A DNA stretch of 64,000 bases, taken from an uncultured Clostridia bacterium (GTDB taxonomy: Bacteria; Bacillota; Clostridia; UBA1381). Positions within the stretch are counted from its first letter, which is position 1; each line of letters opens with the position of its first letter. A program made the position numbers and the translations under genes. The notes under the pieces were generated by a model. It saw only the letters and a program-made list of their open reading frames with translations, did no database searches and had not been told where the DNA came from. The stretch covers positions 26,950-90,949 of the forward strand of contig CANQKM010000010.1 of assembly GCA_947624485.1 (NCBI GenBank), read 5' to 3'. Of the stretch, positions 15,778 through 24,220 are shown one piece after another.

Positions 15778-16605
15778 ATGAAATTTTCCGATAAGGATTT
15801 ACGCGCGGCGACGCAGGTTGCGTACATGGATTTTAACGAGCTTGACGTTATGCTCCACCGCGATTGGACTGTCGGCGAGCATTTAGAGCATAACAAAAGC
15901 CTCGGCGAATATTGGCAAAAGCATGATCCCGAACTGTACAATGAAATTGTAAACGGCGCGTATAAATTGTGGAGGGTGGTAAACTACAGGAACCGCAACA
16001 GGCGCACAGGTTTTGTCGCGTGCTGCATCGACACGGGCGGCGGCGACGCGATAATTGCGTTCCGCGGCAGCGAGAGCTTTAATTCGCGGCAGATACTCAA
16101 CGACTGGATTTTGTCCGACGCGGCTCTGATAAATTCCACGCAAACGCCGCAGCAGCGAGAGAGTGAAAAATATGTGAGGTACATAAACGATAAATTCGGC
16201 GGTAAATTCAATTCGTTTTCACTCACCGGACATTCGCTCGGCGGCAATCTCGCCGAACACGCCGCTATAACCGCGCCCGATGATTTTTATATGAAAATCG
16301 ACCGTGTGCTGAATCTGGACGGCCCCGGTTACAGCGACGAGTACGTAGAGGCGCACAGGAGCGATATTAAACGAAAGGCGGGTAAAATCGACCACTACCA
16401 GTACAGCTGGGTGGGCGCGATATTAAATCCGCTGCCCGGCACAAATTACCGCAATATGCGCGCGAGCGGCGCGGGCGGTCAGGTGCTGAAGCACGACACG
16501 AAATATATCATATACGACGAGAGCGGAAACATGGTCAAAAGCGCACCCGACAAGCTTTCGGTGTACACGCGCGGCTTTACGAACGCAGTCGATAACGGCA
16601 TATAA
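15778..16605 (+). CDS. DUF2974 (Mbeg1-like) alpha/beta hydrolase
   Basis: 275 residues from the ATG at 15778 (AAAAGGAG upstream). Lipase-type nucleophile elbow GHSLGGN near residues 154-160, preceded by AIIAFRGSE (lipase-3-like) and followed by LNLDGPGYSDEY. Matches the DUF2974 family of intracellular lipase-like hydrolases common in Bacillota; substrate unknown. No signal peptide. Stands alone between terminator and promoter. Confidence 0.88.
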   Translation: MKFSDKDLRAATQVAYMDFNELDVMLHRDWTVGEHLEHNKSLGEYWQKHDPELYNEIVNGAYKLWRVVNYRNRNRRTGFVACCIDTGGGDAIIAFRGSESFNSRQILNDWILSDAALINSTQTPQQRESEKYVRYINDKFGGKFNSFSLTGHSLGGNLAEHAAITAPDDFYMKIDRVLNLDGPGYSDEYVEAHRSDIKRKAGKIDHYQYSWVGAILNPLPGTNYRNMRASGAGGQVLKHDTKYIIYDESGNMVKSAPDKLSVYTRGFTNAVDNGI

Positions 16606-16610
16606 ATGTC

Positions 16611-16639
16611 TTGCATATCGGCGCGGAATATGGTACAAT
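16611..16639 (+). promoter_or_regulatory. Promoter of the GH30-GH43 gene
   Basis: TTGCAT, 17-nt spacer, extended -10 TGGTACAAT, about 40 nt upstream of the ATG. Confidence 0.7.
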
Positions 16640-16682
16640 AGAAATAATATATTAAATCACAAAAAGGGAAAGGAGCATAATC

Positions 16683-19600
16683 ATGAGACATAATAAATTC
16701 ATATGCACCGTGACGGCGCTTGCAATGACGCTCGGAGTGTGCCGGGCTGCCGTGCCGTCACCGGCGTCCACCGTTTCAGCCGCGGGCGCGGCGACGGTCG
16801 TGCGGCTCGATCCTTCGGAGGCTTCGCCGTTCAACGACGGTAAGTTCGAGGGCTGGGGTACGAGTATGGGCTGGTGGGGCAATCGTATCGGCTACAGTGA
16901 CACTATGGCGCAGCAGGCGGCGGAGGATCTGTATTCCGAGAACGGTCTCGGACTTGACATCGTCCGCTACAACGTAGGCGGCGGCGACAACCCGACGCAT
17001 AACCACATCACGCGCTCGGACTCTAAGCTGCCGTGCTTTGCCGTGCCGCAGTACGACGGTGACAGCTATACGGCTTCGGGCGATAACTCGAATGTCACCA
17101 ATCTCAAAAAAGACGAAAACGGCGATGTAGTTTACAAATGGGATTGGAACGCGGATCATAATCAGGTAAATGTTCTTACGCGAATAAAGGAGCAAAATCC
17201 CAACGTTCATATCGAAGGCTATACAAACTCACCTCCGTGGTTTATGACAGAAACACAGTGTTCGAGCGGAGGAGAGGTTTTGGAAACAAACTCAGACGGA
17301 AGTAAAGTTACTAAAGCTGCGGAAAACCTTAGTCCGGACAATTATGATGTGTTTGCGGAATTCCTTGCTGAGGTCACGAAGCATATGGACGAGGAAGGTC
17401 TGCATTTTGACAGCTATTCGCCGATGAACGAGCCGAGTACTCAAACGGCATATTGGTTTGAAAAAAGCGGTAAGCAGGAGGGCAACCTTGTCGCTCCCGG
17501 AGAGCATCAGTCCGGACTTATTAAGGCTGTAAAGGACGCGTTTACGGCTGCCGGTATTACCGACACTCTCATTGCCGGCCCCGACGAAACCGACCTCGGC
17601 TATACGATAAGCTCGGTTAATGCGCTTACCGCAGATGCAAAAGCCGCGCTCGACAGAATAGATACTCATACCTACGGCGGCTCGAACCGTGCGGGCGTGA
17701 AAGCCGTTGCGCAGGCTGCAAACAAAAACCTTTGGATGAGCGAGGTTGACGGAAGCTGGGACGGATTCGGTCTCGCGGACAGAATTATAACCGACTTAAA
17801 CGGAATGCAGGCTTCGGCTTGGGTTATGTGGGATATAATCGACTCGCACAAGGATTCAACAAAGTTTGAATATCCCGCGGGCAGCGGAACACATCCCGAG
17901 GCAAATACTTCGCTTAACGTAACAGGTAAGCTTTGGGGCGTAGGTATGGGCAACCACGATAACGAAACGATCGAATGGGCGAACAAGTATTACGCGTACG
18001 GTCAGTTTACGCGCTACATAAACCCGGGCGACACGCTTATCGCGTCGTCGAACAGCACGCTCGCGGCGTATAACCGTGAAACGGGCGATATAAAGGTTGT
18101 CGTAAACAACAGCGGTTCAAGCGATATCCCGTACGAAATCGACCTGTCGGCATTTAAGACGGTCGGAAATACCGTTAAGGAGATACGCTCGAACAACCTC
18201 ACAGGCGGGAACGCCGAGCATTGGAAGGAAATCACCGGCGAGGCTGCGCTCGACGGCAAAAAGCTCACAACGACCGCGAAAGCCGGCACGATCACGACTT
18301 ACGTAATAAGCGGCGCGCAGAATTTTGATGATAAATACGCGATAATCAAGGGCGGCGGCAGTGAAATAAACGTGAACGCGTCTGTTCAGCTTACGCTCGA
18401 TACAAATATAGACGGAGATGTAACATGGTCTGTTTCCGACGCGTCGCTTGCGGATATTACTCCCAACGACAAGACGGCTGTCGTTAAGGCAAAGGCTGCG
18501 GGAAGTATTACAGTATACGCCGAGGTCGGCGGTTATAAGGTTGAAAAGAGCTTCCTTATACCGTCGTACAAGCTGTCGGGTACGCCGTCGTGGGGCAGCG
18601 ATTCAAGCGCACCGGCTGACAGCGCGGACTACCGCAAGGCTGCCGACGGCGATCCCGCAACGTATTTCGACGGCACGAAAAACGGATATGTAATGTACGA
18701 CTACGGCTCGCCGTATAAGATAAGCGCGGTAAAAATGGCTGCTCGAAGCGGTAACGGTATGCCGGAACGCACGGTCGGCGGAACGGTTCAGGCGTCGTTT
18801 GACGCTATAAACTGGATAGATCTGTACACGATAAAGACGGCAATTCCCGCGGGCGAGTACACAACCGTAACGGCGGATAAGTTTACCAATGCGAACGCGT
18901 ACAGATATTACAGATACACAAACCCGACCGATATGACAAACATCGCGGAATTCCTGATAGAGGGCGAATATTCTTCCGAGGGATTTGCTCAGGTAATAGA
19001 CCAATATTCCGTTTCCGACAGCAAGCTCTCCTACAGCTACACACTGCCGGAAAATCTGAAAGAAAACGACGCGTACTTTGCCTCCTATGATAAGAACGGA
19101 AGGCTTACATACGTTTCCAAAAACGAGCCTTCGGGCGAGGCGGACGGCGATTTCACCGATAACACCTGTAAGCTGCTCGTATGGGAAAAGGACAGCGTTA
19201 AGCCGATGGATATGTTCGAGCATACCGAAACCGCCGAGGTGGAGGATATAGCCGAATTTACCGACGACTTTGAGGACAGCACGGGCAATATCTTCGGCGG
19301 CACAGCCGGCGCGCTTGCCGACGGTAAGGTAATTTACGCGTCGGGACTTGAGCGTTTCGGAAACGTGTTTGTACCTGTAAATACTACGGCGAAATCGGAA
19401 CTTGACGAAGCGATCAATCTCGGTAAAAATCAGCTGTTCAGGCTGACGTTCAATATGTTCGCGGGCTGGGAAGGCAGCGGCAAGGATAACACGTTCGCGG
19501 TCAAGGACAAGGACGGAAATGAAATCGTCGCGCTGTATCTCACGGGCGGCGGCTATAACTTAAATCAGCTTCGTATCGGCGGGCAGAACGTGCTTGCGTC

Positions 19601-21980
19601 TCCCACGGTGGCGCAGAGCCGAACGGCTCCCGGTTCGGGAAGCAAAACCGGCGCAAACGGCTGGGACAACGCCGATCAGCCGTACAAAAACATTATGGGC
19701 TACAACAAGACGTGCGAAATACTGATTGACGGCGCAGGTAACGTAAGCGTGTCGTTTACGGGCGGTATGGCTGACACGACCGCGGAGGGTACGCTCACAT
19801 CGCCGGTAAGCATAAAATCGATCGAGGCGACCGGAGCTTACGCTGTGTCGGCGGGCAGAGTCGCGTCATACGATAACTTTGACGGCGACGTTATAACGTA
19901 CGGCACGGATTTTACCGAACCCGCTCCTCCTCCCGCTCCGCCGGAGACGCCGGATATTCCCGAGGACGGCACGCTTATAAGCCTTAATTTCAACAACGGC
20001 GATTTGACGAGCGGCTCGCCCTACGGCAAGGCTGCGGCTGCCGGAACGGCTAAGTTCGCGACGGTTGACGATAAAAAGGTGCTGCAGCTTGACAATACCA
20101 AAGATACCGTAATAAATCTTACCGACGCGAACGGCAACGGACTTTTAGCCGGACAGGACGAGATCACGGTTTCGTTCTCTGTAAAGCCGACTGTTAATGA
20201 TCCGACATCGTGGTGGTTCTTTGCCGCGCCGAACGCGAATGTGCAAGAGTTCGAGAAGGAGCATTATATAGGCGCTTTGCTGAATAAGGACAACGGCAAA
20301 TTCAAGGTTGAGCGTTATAACGGCGGCACGAGAGCGGCCGCAAACGAGGGTGATATAAATCTGAACGAGTGGAACGACATTATAATATCGCTGTCGGAGA
20401 ATAAAACCGACCTATACATAAACGGCGCTCTCGCGAGCAGCGTCGCGTCGAGCGCTAAGCTTACCGATATTCTGGGAAGCAACCCTGTGGCGTACATAGG
20501 ACGCGCAAACTGGGGTACGAACGGCGAATTTGCGACGGGCTATATCGACGACTTCAAAATCGTTCAGGGCGCGCTTAAATCCGCGCTTGACGATATTGAG
20601 TTGGACGGCTTGTCGGCGGTTAAGAGTGATCTCACGCTGACGACCGCTAACGGTATTACGTGGGAAAGCTCCGATCCCGAAATAATATCAACCGCGGGTG
20701 TTGTGAAACGGCCGCTTGACACGACCGACGTAACGCTCACGGCGAAGGTTACCGAGAACGGTATTCCGTTTACGAGGAGCTTTACAGCCACGGTCATAGG
20801 ACTTGCGGCGTCGGCTGAAACGTTCACCGCGTACGCGGAGGGTACGGCAATCAAGTATACAAGCGAATACGGTGCGGACGACACATTCGCGCTCGAGGTC
20901 ACGCTGACCGGCGAGGACGGCGCGCAAATAGGCGAGTCAAAGACAGACGCGACCGGTGAGTTTACCGGCCTTGAAGAAGGCACGTATAAGGTAAACTATA
21001 TCTTAAAAGAAGGAGCAACAGTTAAAAAGACCGTTACAAAGACTGTCACGGTAAAGGACGAGCTTGAAACTGCGGCATATCTGTTCGCGCACTTTGTGGG
21101 TACACAGGAGGACGCAAATAAGGAGCAGATGTATTTCTCCGTATCGACCGACGGCACTACGTGGACGACGCTCAATAACAAGCAGCCCGTCCTTGTAAGC
21201 AATGTAGGCACAAAGGGCGTGCGCGATCCGTACATATTGCGCGGCGAGGACGGCAATTTCTATATTATCGCAACGGATCTGAGCATTTTCCATAACGGCA
21301 ATAACTGGACAAACGCGGCTCAGCAAGGTTCAAAGAACATCGTCGTATGGAAAAGCAGTGATCTTGTAAACTGGAGCAATGCAAGCCTTGCAGAGGTCGG
21401 CGGCGAAAACGCGGGTTGCGTATGGGCGCCCGAGGCGGTTTACGACCGTGAAAAAGGACAGTACATGGTATTCTGGGCTTCCGTTATAAGCGACGATAAC
21501 TTTGCGAAATACAGGATTTTCAGGTCGTACACGAGCGATTTTGAAAACTTCTCCGAACCGGAAATCTATATCGAGGAGCCGAACGCCGTGATAGACACGA
21601 CGATTGTCGAGGAAAAGGGCGTGTATTACAGGTTTACAAAGAACGAGGCAAAGTCCTCGATAACAATGCAGAAATGCACGTCGCTCAACGGAAATTGGAA
21701 AGACGTTGAAACGTACACGATAAATAACGTCGCGGGCGATACCGTGACGGGTTACGAGGGACCGACTATCTACAAAAACAACAACGGCGGCTGGACGCTG
21801 TTGCTTGACTATTTCTCAAAGAGCCAGGGCTACAAGCCGTTTGTGACAAGCGACTTGTCAAAGGGTGCGTTCACGTCGGGCAGCGATTTCACATTTGACG
21901 CGACGTACCGCCACGGCACAGTTATGCCGATAACGCAGACGGAATATGAAGCGCTTATGGCGGGATATCCAAATTCGTAA
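16683..21980 (+). CDS. Secreted multidomain GH30-GH43 arabinogalactan-type glycosidase
   Basis: 1765 residues. Signal peptide 1-34. GH30-type catalytic domain about 40-545 (GWGTSMGWWGNRIG, YNVGGGDNPTHNH), acid/base Glu250 in SPMNEPS, nucleophile Glu354 in WMSEVDGSWDG; closest in feel to endo-beta-1,6-galactanases. Ig-like segment about 550-630; F5/8 type C (CBM32-like) domain about 632-765 with YRKAADGDPATYFDG; a beta-rich region about 855-1085; LamG-like domain about 1096-1298; Ig-like domain about 1299-1375; a second linker domain; GH43 five-blade propeller about 1464-1765 with Asp1515 (RDPYIL), Asp1638 (IDTT) and Glu1692 (YEGP). Side-chain (GH43) and backbone (GH30) activities on one chain suggest attack on plant type II arabinogalactan (inference). 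No LPXTG or SLH anchor. GGGAAAGGAG ribosome site, own promoter. Confidence 0.92.
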   Translation: MRHNKFICTVTALAMTLGVCRAAVPSPASTVSAAGAATVVRLDPSEASPFNDGKFEGWGTSMGWWGNRIGYSDTMAQQAAEDLYSENGLGLDIVRYNVGGGDNPTHNHITRSDSKLPCFAVPQYDGDSYTASGDNSNVTNLKKDENGDVVYKWDWNADHNQVNVLTRIKEQNPNVHIEGYTNSPPWFMTETQCSSGGEVLETNSDGSKVTKAAENLSPDNYDVFAEFLAEVTKHMDEEGLHFDSYSPMNEPSTQTAYWFEKSGKQEGNLVAPGEHQSGLIKAVKDAFTAAGITDTLIAGPDETDLGYTISSVNALTADAKAALDRIDTHTYGGSNRAGVKAVAQAANKNLWMSEVDGSWDGFGLADRIITDLNGMQASAWVMWDIIDSHKDSTKFEYPAGSGTHPEANTSLNVTGKLWGVGMGNHDNETIEWANKYYAYGQFTRYINPGDTLIASSNSTLAAYNRETGDIKVVVNNSGSSDIPYEIDLSAFKTVGNTVKEIRSNNLTGGNAEHWKEITGEAALDGKKLTTTAKAGTITTYVISGAQNFDDKYAIIKGGGSEINVNASVQLTLDTNIDGDVTWSVSDASLADITPNDKTAVVKAKAAGSITVYAEVGGYKVEKSFLIPSYKLSGTPSWGSDSSAPADSADYRKAADGDPATYFDGTKNGYVMYDYGSPYKISAVKMAARSGNGMPERTVGGTVQASFDAINWIDLYTIKTAIPAGEYTTVTADKFTNANAYRYYRYTNPTDMTNIAEFLIEGEYSSEGFAQVIDQYSVSDSKLSYSYTLPENLKENDAYFASYDKNGRLTYVSKNEPSGEADGDFTDNTCKLLVWEKDSVKPMDMFEHTETAEVEDIAEFTDDFEDSTGNIFGGTAGALADGKVIYASGLERFGNVFVPVNTTAKSELDEAINLGKNQLFRLTFNMFAGWEGSGKDNTFAVKDKDGNEIVALYLTGGGYNLNQLRIGGQNVLASPTVAQSRTAPGSGSKTGANGWDNADQPYKNIMGYNKTCEILIDGAGNVSVSFTGGMADTTAEGTLTSPVSIKSIEATGAYAVSAGRVASYDNFDGDVITYGTDFTEPAPPPAPPETPDIPEDGTLISLNFNNGDLTSGSPYGKAAAAGTAKFATVDDKKVLQLDNTKDTVINLTDANGNGLLAGQDEITVSFSVKPTVNDPTSWWFFAAPNANVQEFEKEHYIGALLNKDNGKFKVERYNGGTRAAANEGDINLNEWNDIIISLSENKTDLYINGALASSVASSAKLTDILGSNPVAYIGRANWGTNGEFATGYIDDFKIVQGALKSALDDIELDGLSAVKSDLTLTTANGITWESSDPEIISTAGVVKRPLDTTDVTLTAKVTENGIPFTRSFTATVIGLAASAETFTAYAEGTAIKYTSEYGADDTFALEVTLTGEDGAQIGESKTDATGEFTGLEEGTYKVNYILKEGATVKKTVTKTVTVKDELETAAYLFAHFVGTQEDANKEQMYFSVSTDGTTWTTLNNKQPVLVSNVGTKGVRDPYILRGEDGNFYIIATDLSIFHNGNNWTNAAQQGSKNIVVWKSSDLVNWSNASLAEVGGENAGCVWAPEAVYDREKGQYMVFWASVISDDNFAKYRIFRSYTSDFENFSEPEIYIEEPNAVIDTTIVEEKGVYYRFTKNEAKSSITMQKCTSLNGNWKDVETYTINNVAGDTVTGYEGPTIYKNNNGGWTLLLDYFSKSQGYKPFVTSDLSKGAFTSGSDFTFDATYRHGTVMPITQTEYEALMAGYPNS

Positions 21981-21987
21981 AAAATCA

Positions 21988-22016
21988 TTGACAAACCGAT
22001 TAAAATAGTGTATTAT
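21988..22016 (+). promoter_or_regulatory. Promoter of tRNA-Ala(CGC)
   Basis: TTGACA, 17-nt spacer, TATTAT; the leader then forms a small hairpin TCGCCC-GTT-GGGCGG before the mature tRNA. Confidence 0.82.
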
Positions 22017-22045
22017 ATATGTGTTCGCCCGTTGGGCGGACATAT

Positions 22046-22121
22046 GGGGGTGTAGCTCAGCTGGGAGAGCGCTTGCTTCGCATGTAAGAGGTCAGGGGTT
22101 CGATTCCCCTCATCTCCACCA
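22046..22121 (+). tRNA. tRNA-Ala (CGC)
   Basis: 76 nt with encoded CCA; anticodon stem CTTGC/GTAAG, loop TTCGCAT, anticodon CGC at 22079-22081. It reads GCG codons, which are frequent in this window. Confidence 0.95.
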
Positions 22122-22145
22122 CGTCGCAGTACGCGACAGATTTAC

Positions 22146-22174
22146 GAACCCTTTTTACAAAGGGTTCTTTTTTT
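22146..22174 (+). terminator. Terminator of tRNA-Ala(CGC)
   Basis: GAACCCTTT/AAAGGGTTC, TTAC loop, T7. It borders the 3' end of the convergent Xre gene. Confidence 0.92.
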
Positions 22175-22180
22175 ATTCGA

Positions 22181-22423
22181 TTATTTTACCTCTTGTTCCA
22201 ACTTAAAAAAAATTTCATCATCAAAAAACTCGGACAGTGTAATTTCCAAACCGTCACATATTTTTTTGATTGTCGAAACTGTAGGATTTTTGCTTCCGGT
22301 ATTTATAATGTTGTTTATGGTGGATTGTGTCATACCGGATATTGTGCTTAACTTGTTCGGCGTAATACCGCGTTCACCGCACAAGTCAAGAATTCTTTTC
22401 GCGATTGCGTCAACCATAGTCAT
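22181..22423 (-). CDS. Xre-family helix-turn-helix regulator
   Basis: 80 residues, almost entirely a HTH_3 DNA-binding domain (KRILDLCGERGITPNKLSTISGM, then TQSTINNIINTGSKNPTVSTIKKIC). AAGGAAGTGAG ribosome site; a second ATG two codons in is possible. Divergent from the GT-C/GH26 pair, with a palindrome (22477-22505) between them that is a natural operator candidate. Predicted local repressor; ligand unknown. Confidence 0.9.
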   Translation of the reverse strand: MTMVDAIAKRILDLCGERGITPNKLSTISGMTQSTINNIINTGSKNPTVSTIKKICDGLEITLSEFFDDEIFFKLEQEVK

Positions 22424-22476
22424 AAAAACTCACTTCCTTTTTAAATTAAAGCTCTTATAACTAATTTTATCGTACT

Positions 22477-22505
22477 AACTGTAAAAAGTTTAACTATATA
22501 CAGTT
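22477..22505. promoter_or_regulatory. Candidate Xre operator
   Basis: Inverted repeat AACTGTA - 15 nt - TACAGTT, overlapping the -35 box of the plus-strand promoter and lying upstream of the divergent Xre gene. Confidence 0.5.
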
Positions 22506-22532
22506 GACTTTTGGATTATCCTGTGCTATAAT
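22504..22532 (+). promoter_or_regulatory. Promoter of the GT-C/GH26 pair
   Basis: TTGACT, 17-nt spacer, extended -10 TGCTATAAT; the -35 overlaps the palindrome at 22477-22505. Confidence 0.78.
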
Positions 22533-22566
22533 TTAGAAAAATATACGGAAGGTTGGGGAAGTTCTT

Positions 22567-24207
22567 ATGAAAGCGCCTCGCATGATAAGGAATACGGTGG
22601 ATAATATCGATACCGGCGGACTTGCCGCCGCGCCCATATTGATTTTTGCTTTAACCGTGTTTATTTCATCGGTATGCTTTATGCTCAACATCACAAATAT
22701 CACATTTTCGCTTATAATCGCGCTTGCCGCCGTTATTTTAATCGGTATTAAATTTAACTGGTCGGTTACCGTATCATGTCTTATAACCATAGCGTTATCG
22801 CTGACCGCCGTTAAAGCTGCCGGACACATATATGATATTTCTTATGACGGAATGTCCTTTCACAAGGAAGCCGTTTATGCGTTTTCAAACGGTTGGAATC
22901 CGTGGCGGCTTTCGTTTTGGTACTTCAATTCCTTCGGACGTATGCAGGACACCGCGCTATGGCTTGACAATTACCCCAAGGGAGTGTGGTCTCTGTACTC
23001 GTGCGTATACAGCATATTCGGTAAGATAGAATATGCAAAGGGAGCGAATATGTTATTTGTTCTGATGCTCTTTTTCACGGCATTTGACACAATTCGGTCG
23101 GTGTTTGACAAAAAGCTATGGGTATCCCTGCTGCTTGCGGCAATGTTTACGGCGAACCCTGTTATTGCGTCGCAGTATTTTACATTTATGAACGACCTCC
23201 CAGGAGCGGCGGTTATAATGGTCTGCGCCTTCTACGGCATGAAAATTTACGCGGATAAAGCGGACAACTTGGATTATATAAGTCTTGCCGCCGCGTTTTC
23301 ATCGTCGTTTGCAATCAAGTTTACGGCGCCGGTATTTTGTGGTGCGGTACTGGCCTCGTTCGGTATTGTAAAGGCAATAAAAAACCGAGGCAAAAAGCTC
23401 CTAAAGCCTTGCGTAATTGTAACGCTTTCGGCGGTAATGGGTGTGTGTATTATGGGTGCCGATCCGTATATAAAGCATTTAGCAGAAGGGAAAAATCCGA
23501 TTTATCCTTTATTGGGCGAGAACAAATATGATATAATGAACACGAACGCACCTGTCGGAATAAAGGATATGCCGACGGCAAAATCATTGCTCGTTTCGCT
23601 GTTTTCGCGTTCGACACCGAGTCCGGAGGATAATCCGCAGCTGAAAATTCCGTTTACTGTGGATCACAATTCGGAAATTTGGGCAATAAGTGTACCCGAC
23701 ACGCGGCTCGGCGGATTTGGCGTGCTTTTCAGCGGTATTTTGATTTTGTCAATCATATTGGGGATTATAGCTTTGATTAAGGCTAAGAATGTCTTGGCAA
23801 TACTTCCGGCGCTTGCGTCGTTTACGCTGCTGGCTTTGTTTTTTCCGGAAAGCTGGTGGGCGCGATACCATCCTTACATATACTATATTCCGTGTCTTAT
23901 GGTACTCGCGTTCTCATGTGCCGATAAGAAAAAGATTGTCACCGTCAGCATATGTGCGCTTATGCTGTTTAACAGCGCTCTGAGCGGTTATCATGTATGT
24001 CTGAATTTTTATCGGCAGACAAAAATTCTTAAATGGAAGATAAACGAAATCAATAAAACACACAGACATGCCGTGTTTTGCATAAACGACTTTCCGAGCC
24101 ATGAGATTTGGCTTAATGAGAATGACGTTGATTTTGAGATTGCATGGGATTTAAAGGACGGAACAATATACGAGTTCCACAAAACAACTACATTTCAATT
24201 GGAATAG
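22567..24207 (+). CDS. Polytopic membrane protein, GT-C glycosyltransferase-like
   Basis: 546 residues, about ten or more membrane helices. An early luminal-type loop holds YDISYDGMSFHKEAVYAF, reminiscent of the acidic-loop region of GT-C enzymes that use polyprenyl-phosphate sugars; a soluble C-terminal tail follows (about 490-546). I cannot name the family or substrate. Start ATG 22567 after a GGAAGGTTGGGGAAG stretch. Ends 13 nt before the GH26-like gene, so the two form an operon under a promoter beside the Xre regulator; a role in building a surface polysaccharide is inferred. Confidence 0.75.
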   Translation: MKAPRMIRNTVDNIDTGGLAAAPILIFALTVFISSVCFMLNITNITFSLIIALAAVILIGIKFNWSVTVSCLITIALSLTAVKAAGHIYDISYDGMSFHKEAVYAFSNGWNPWRLSFWYFNSFGRMQDTALWLDNYPKGVWSLYSCVYSIFGKIEYAKGANMLFVLMLFFTAFDTIRSVFDKKLWVSLLLAAMFTANPVIASQYFTFMNDLPGAAVIMVCAFYGMKIYADKADNLDYISLAAAFSSSFAIKFTAPVFCGAVLASFGIVKAIKNRGKKLLKPCVIVTLSAVMGVCIMGADPYIKHLAEGKNPIYPLLGENKYDIMNTNAPVGIKDMPTAKSLLVSLFSRSTPSPEDNPQLKIPFTVDHNSEIWAISVPDTRLGGFGVLFSGILILSIILGIIALIKAKNVLAILPALASFTLLALFFPESWWARYHPYIYYIPCLMVLAFSCADKKKIVTVSICALMLFNSALSGYHVCLNFYRQTKILKWKINEINKTHRHAVFCINDFPSHEIWLNENDVDFEIAWDLKDGTIYEFHKTTTFQLE

Positions 24208-24220
24208 GAGTGATCTGTTT

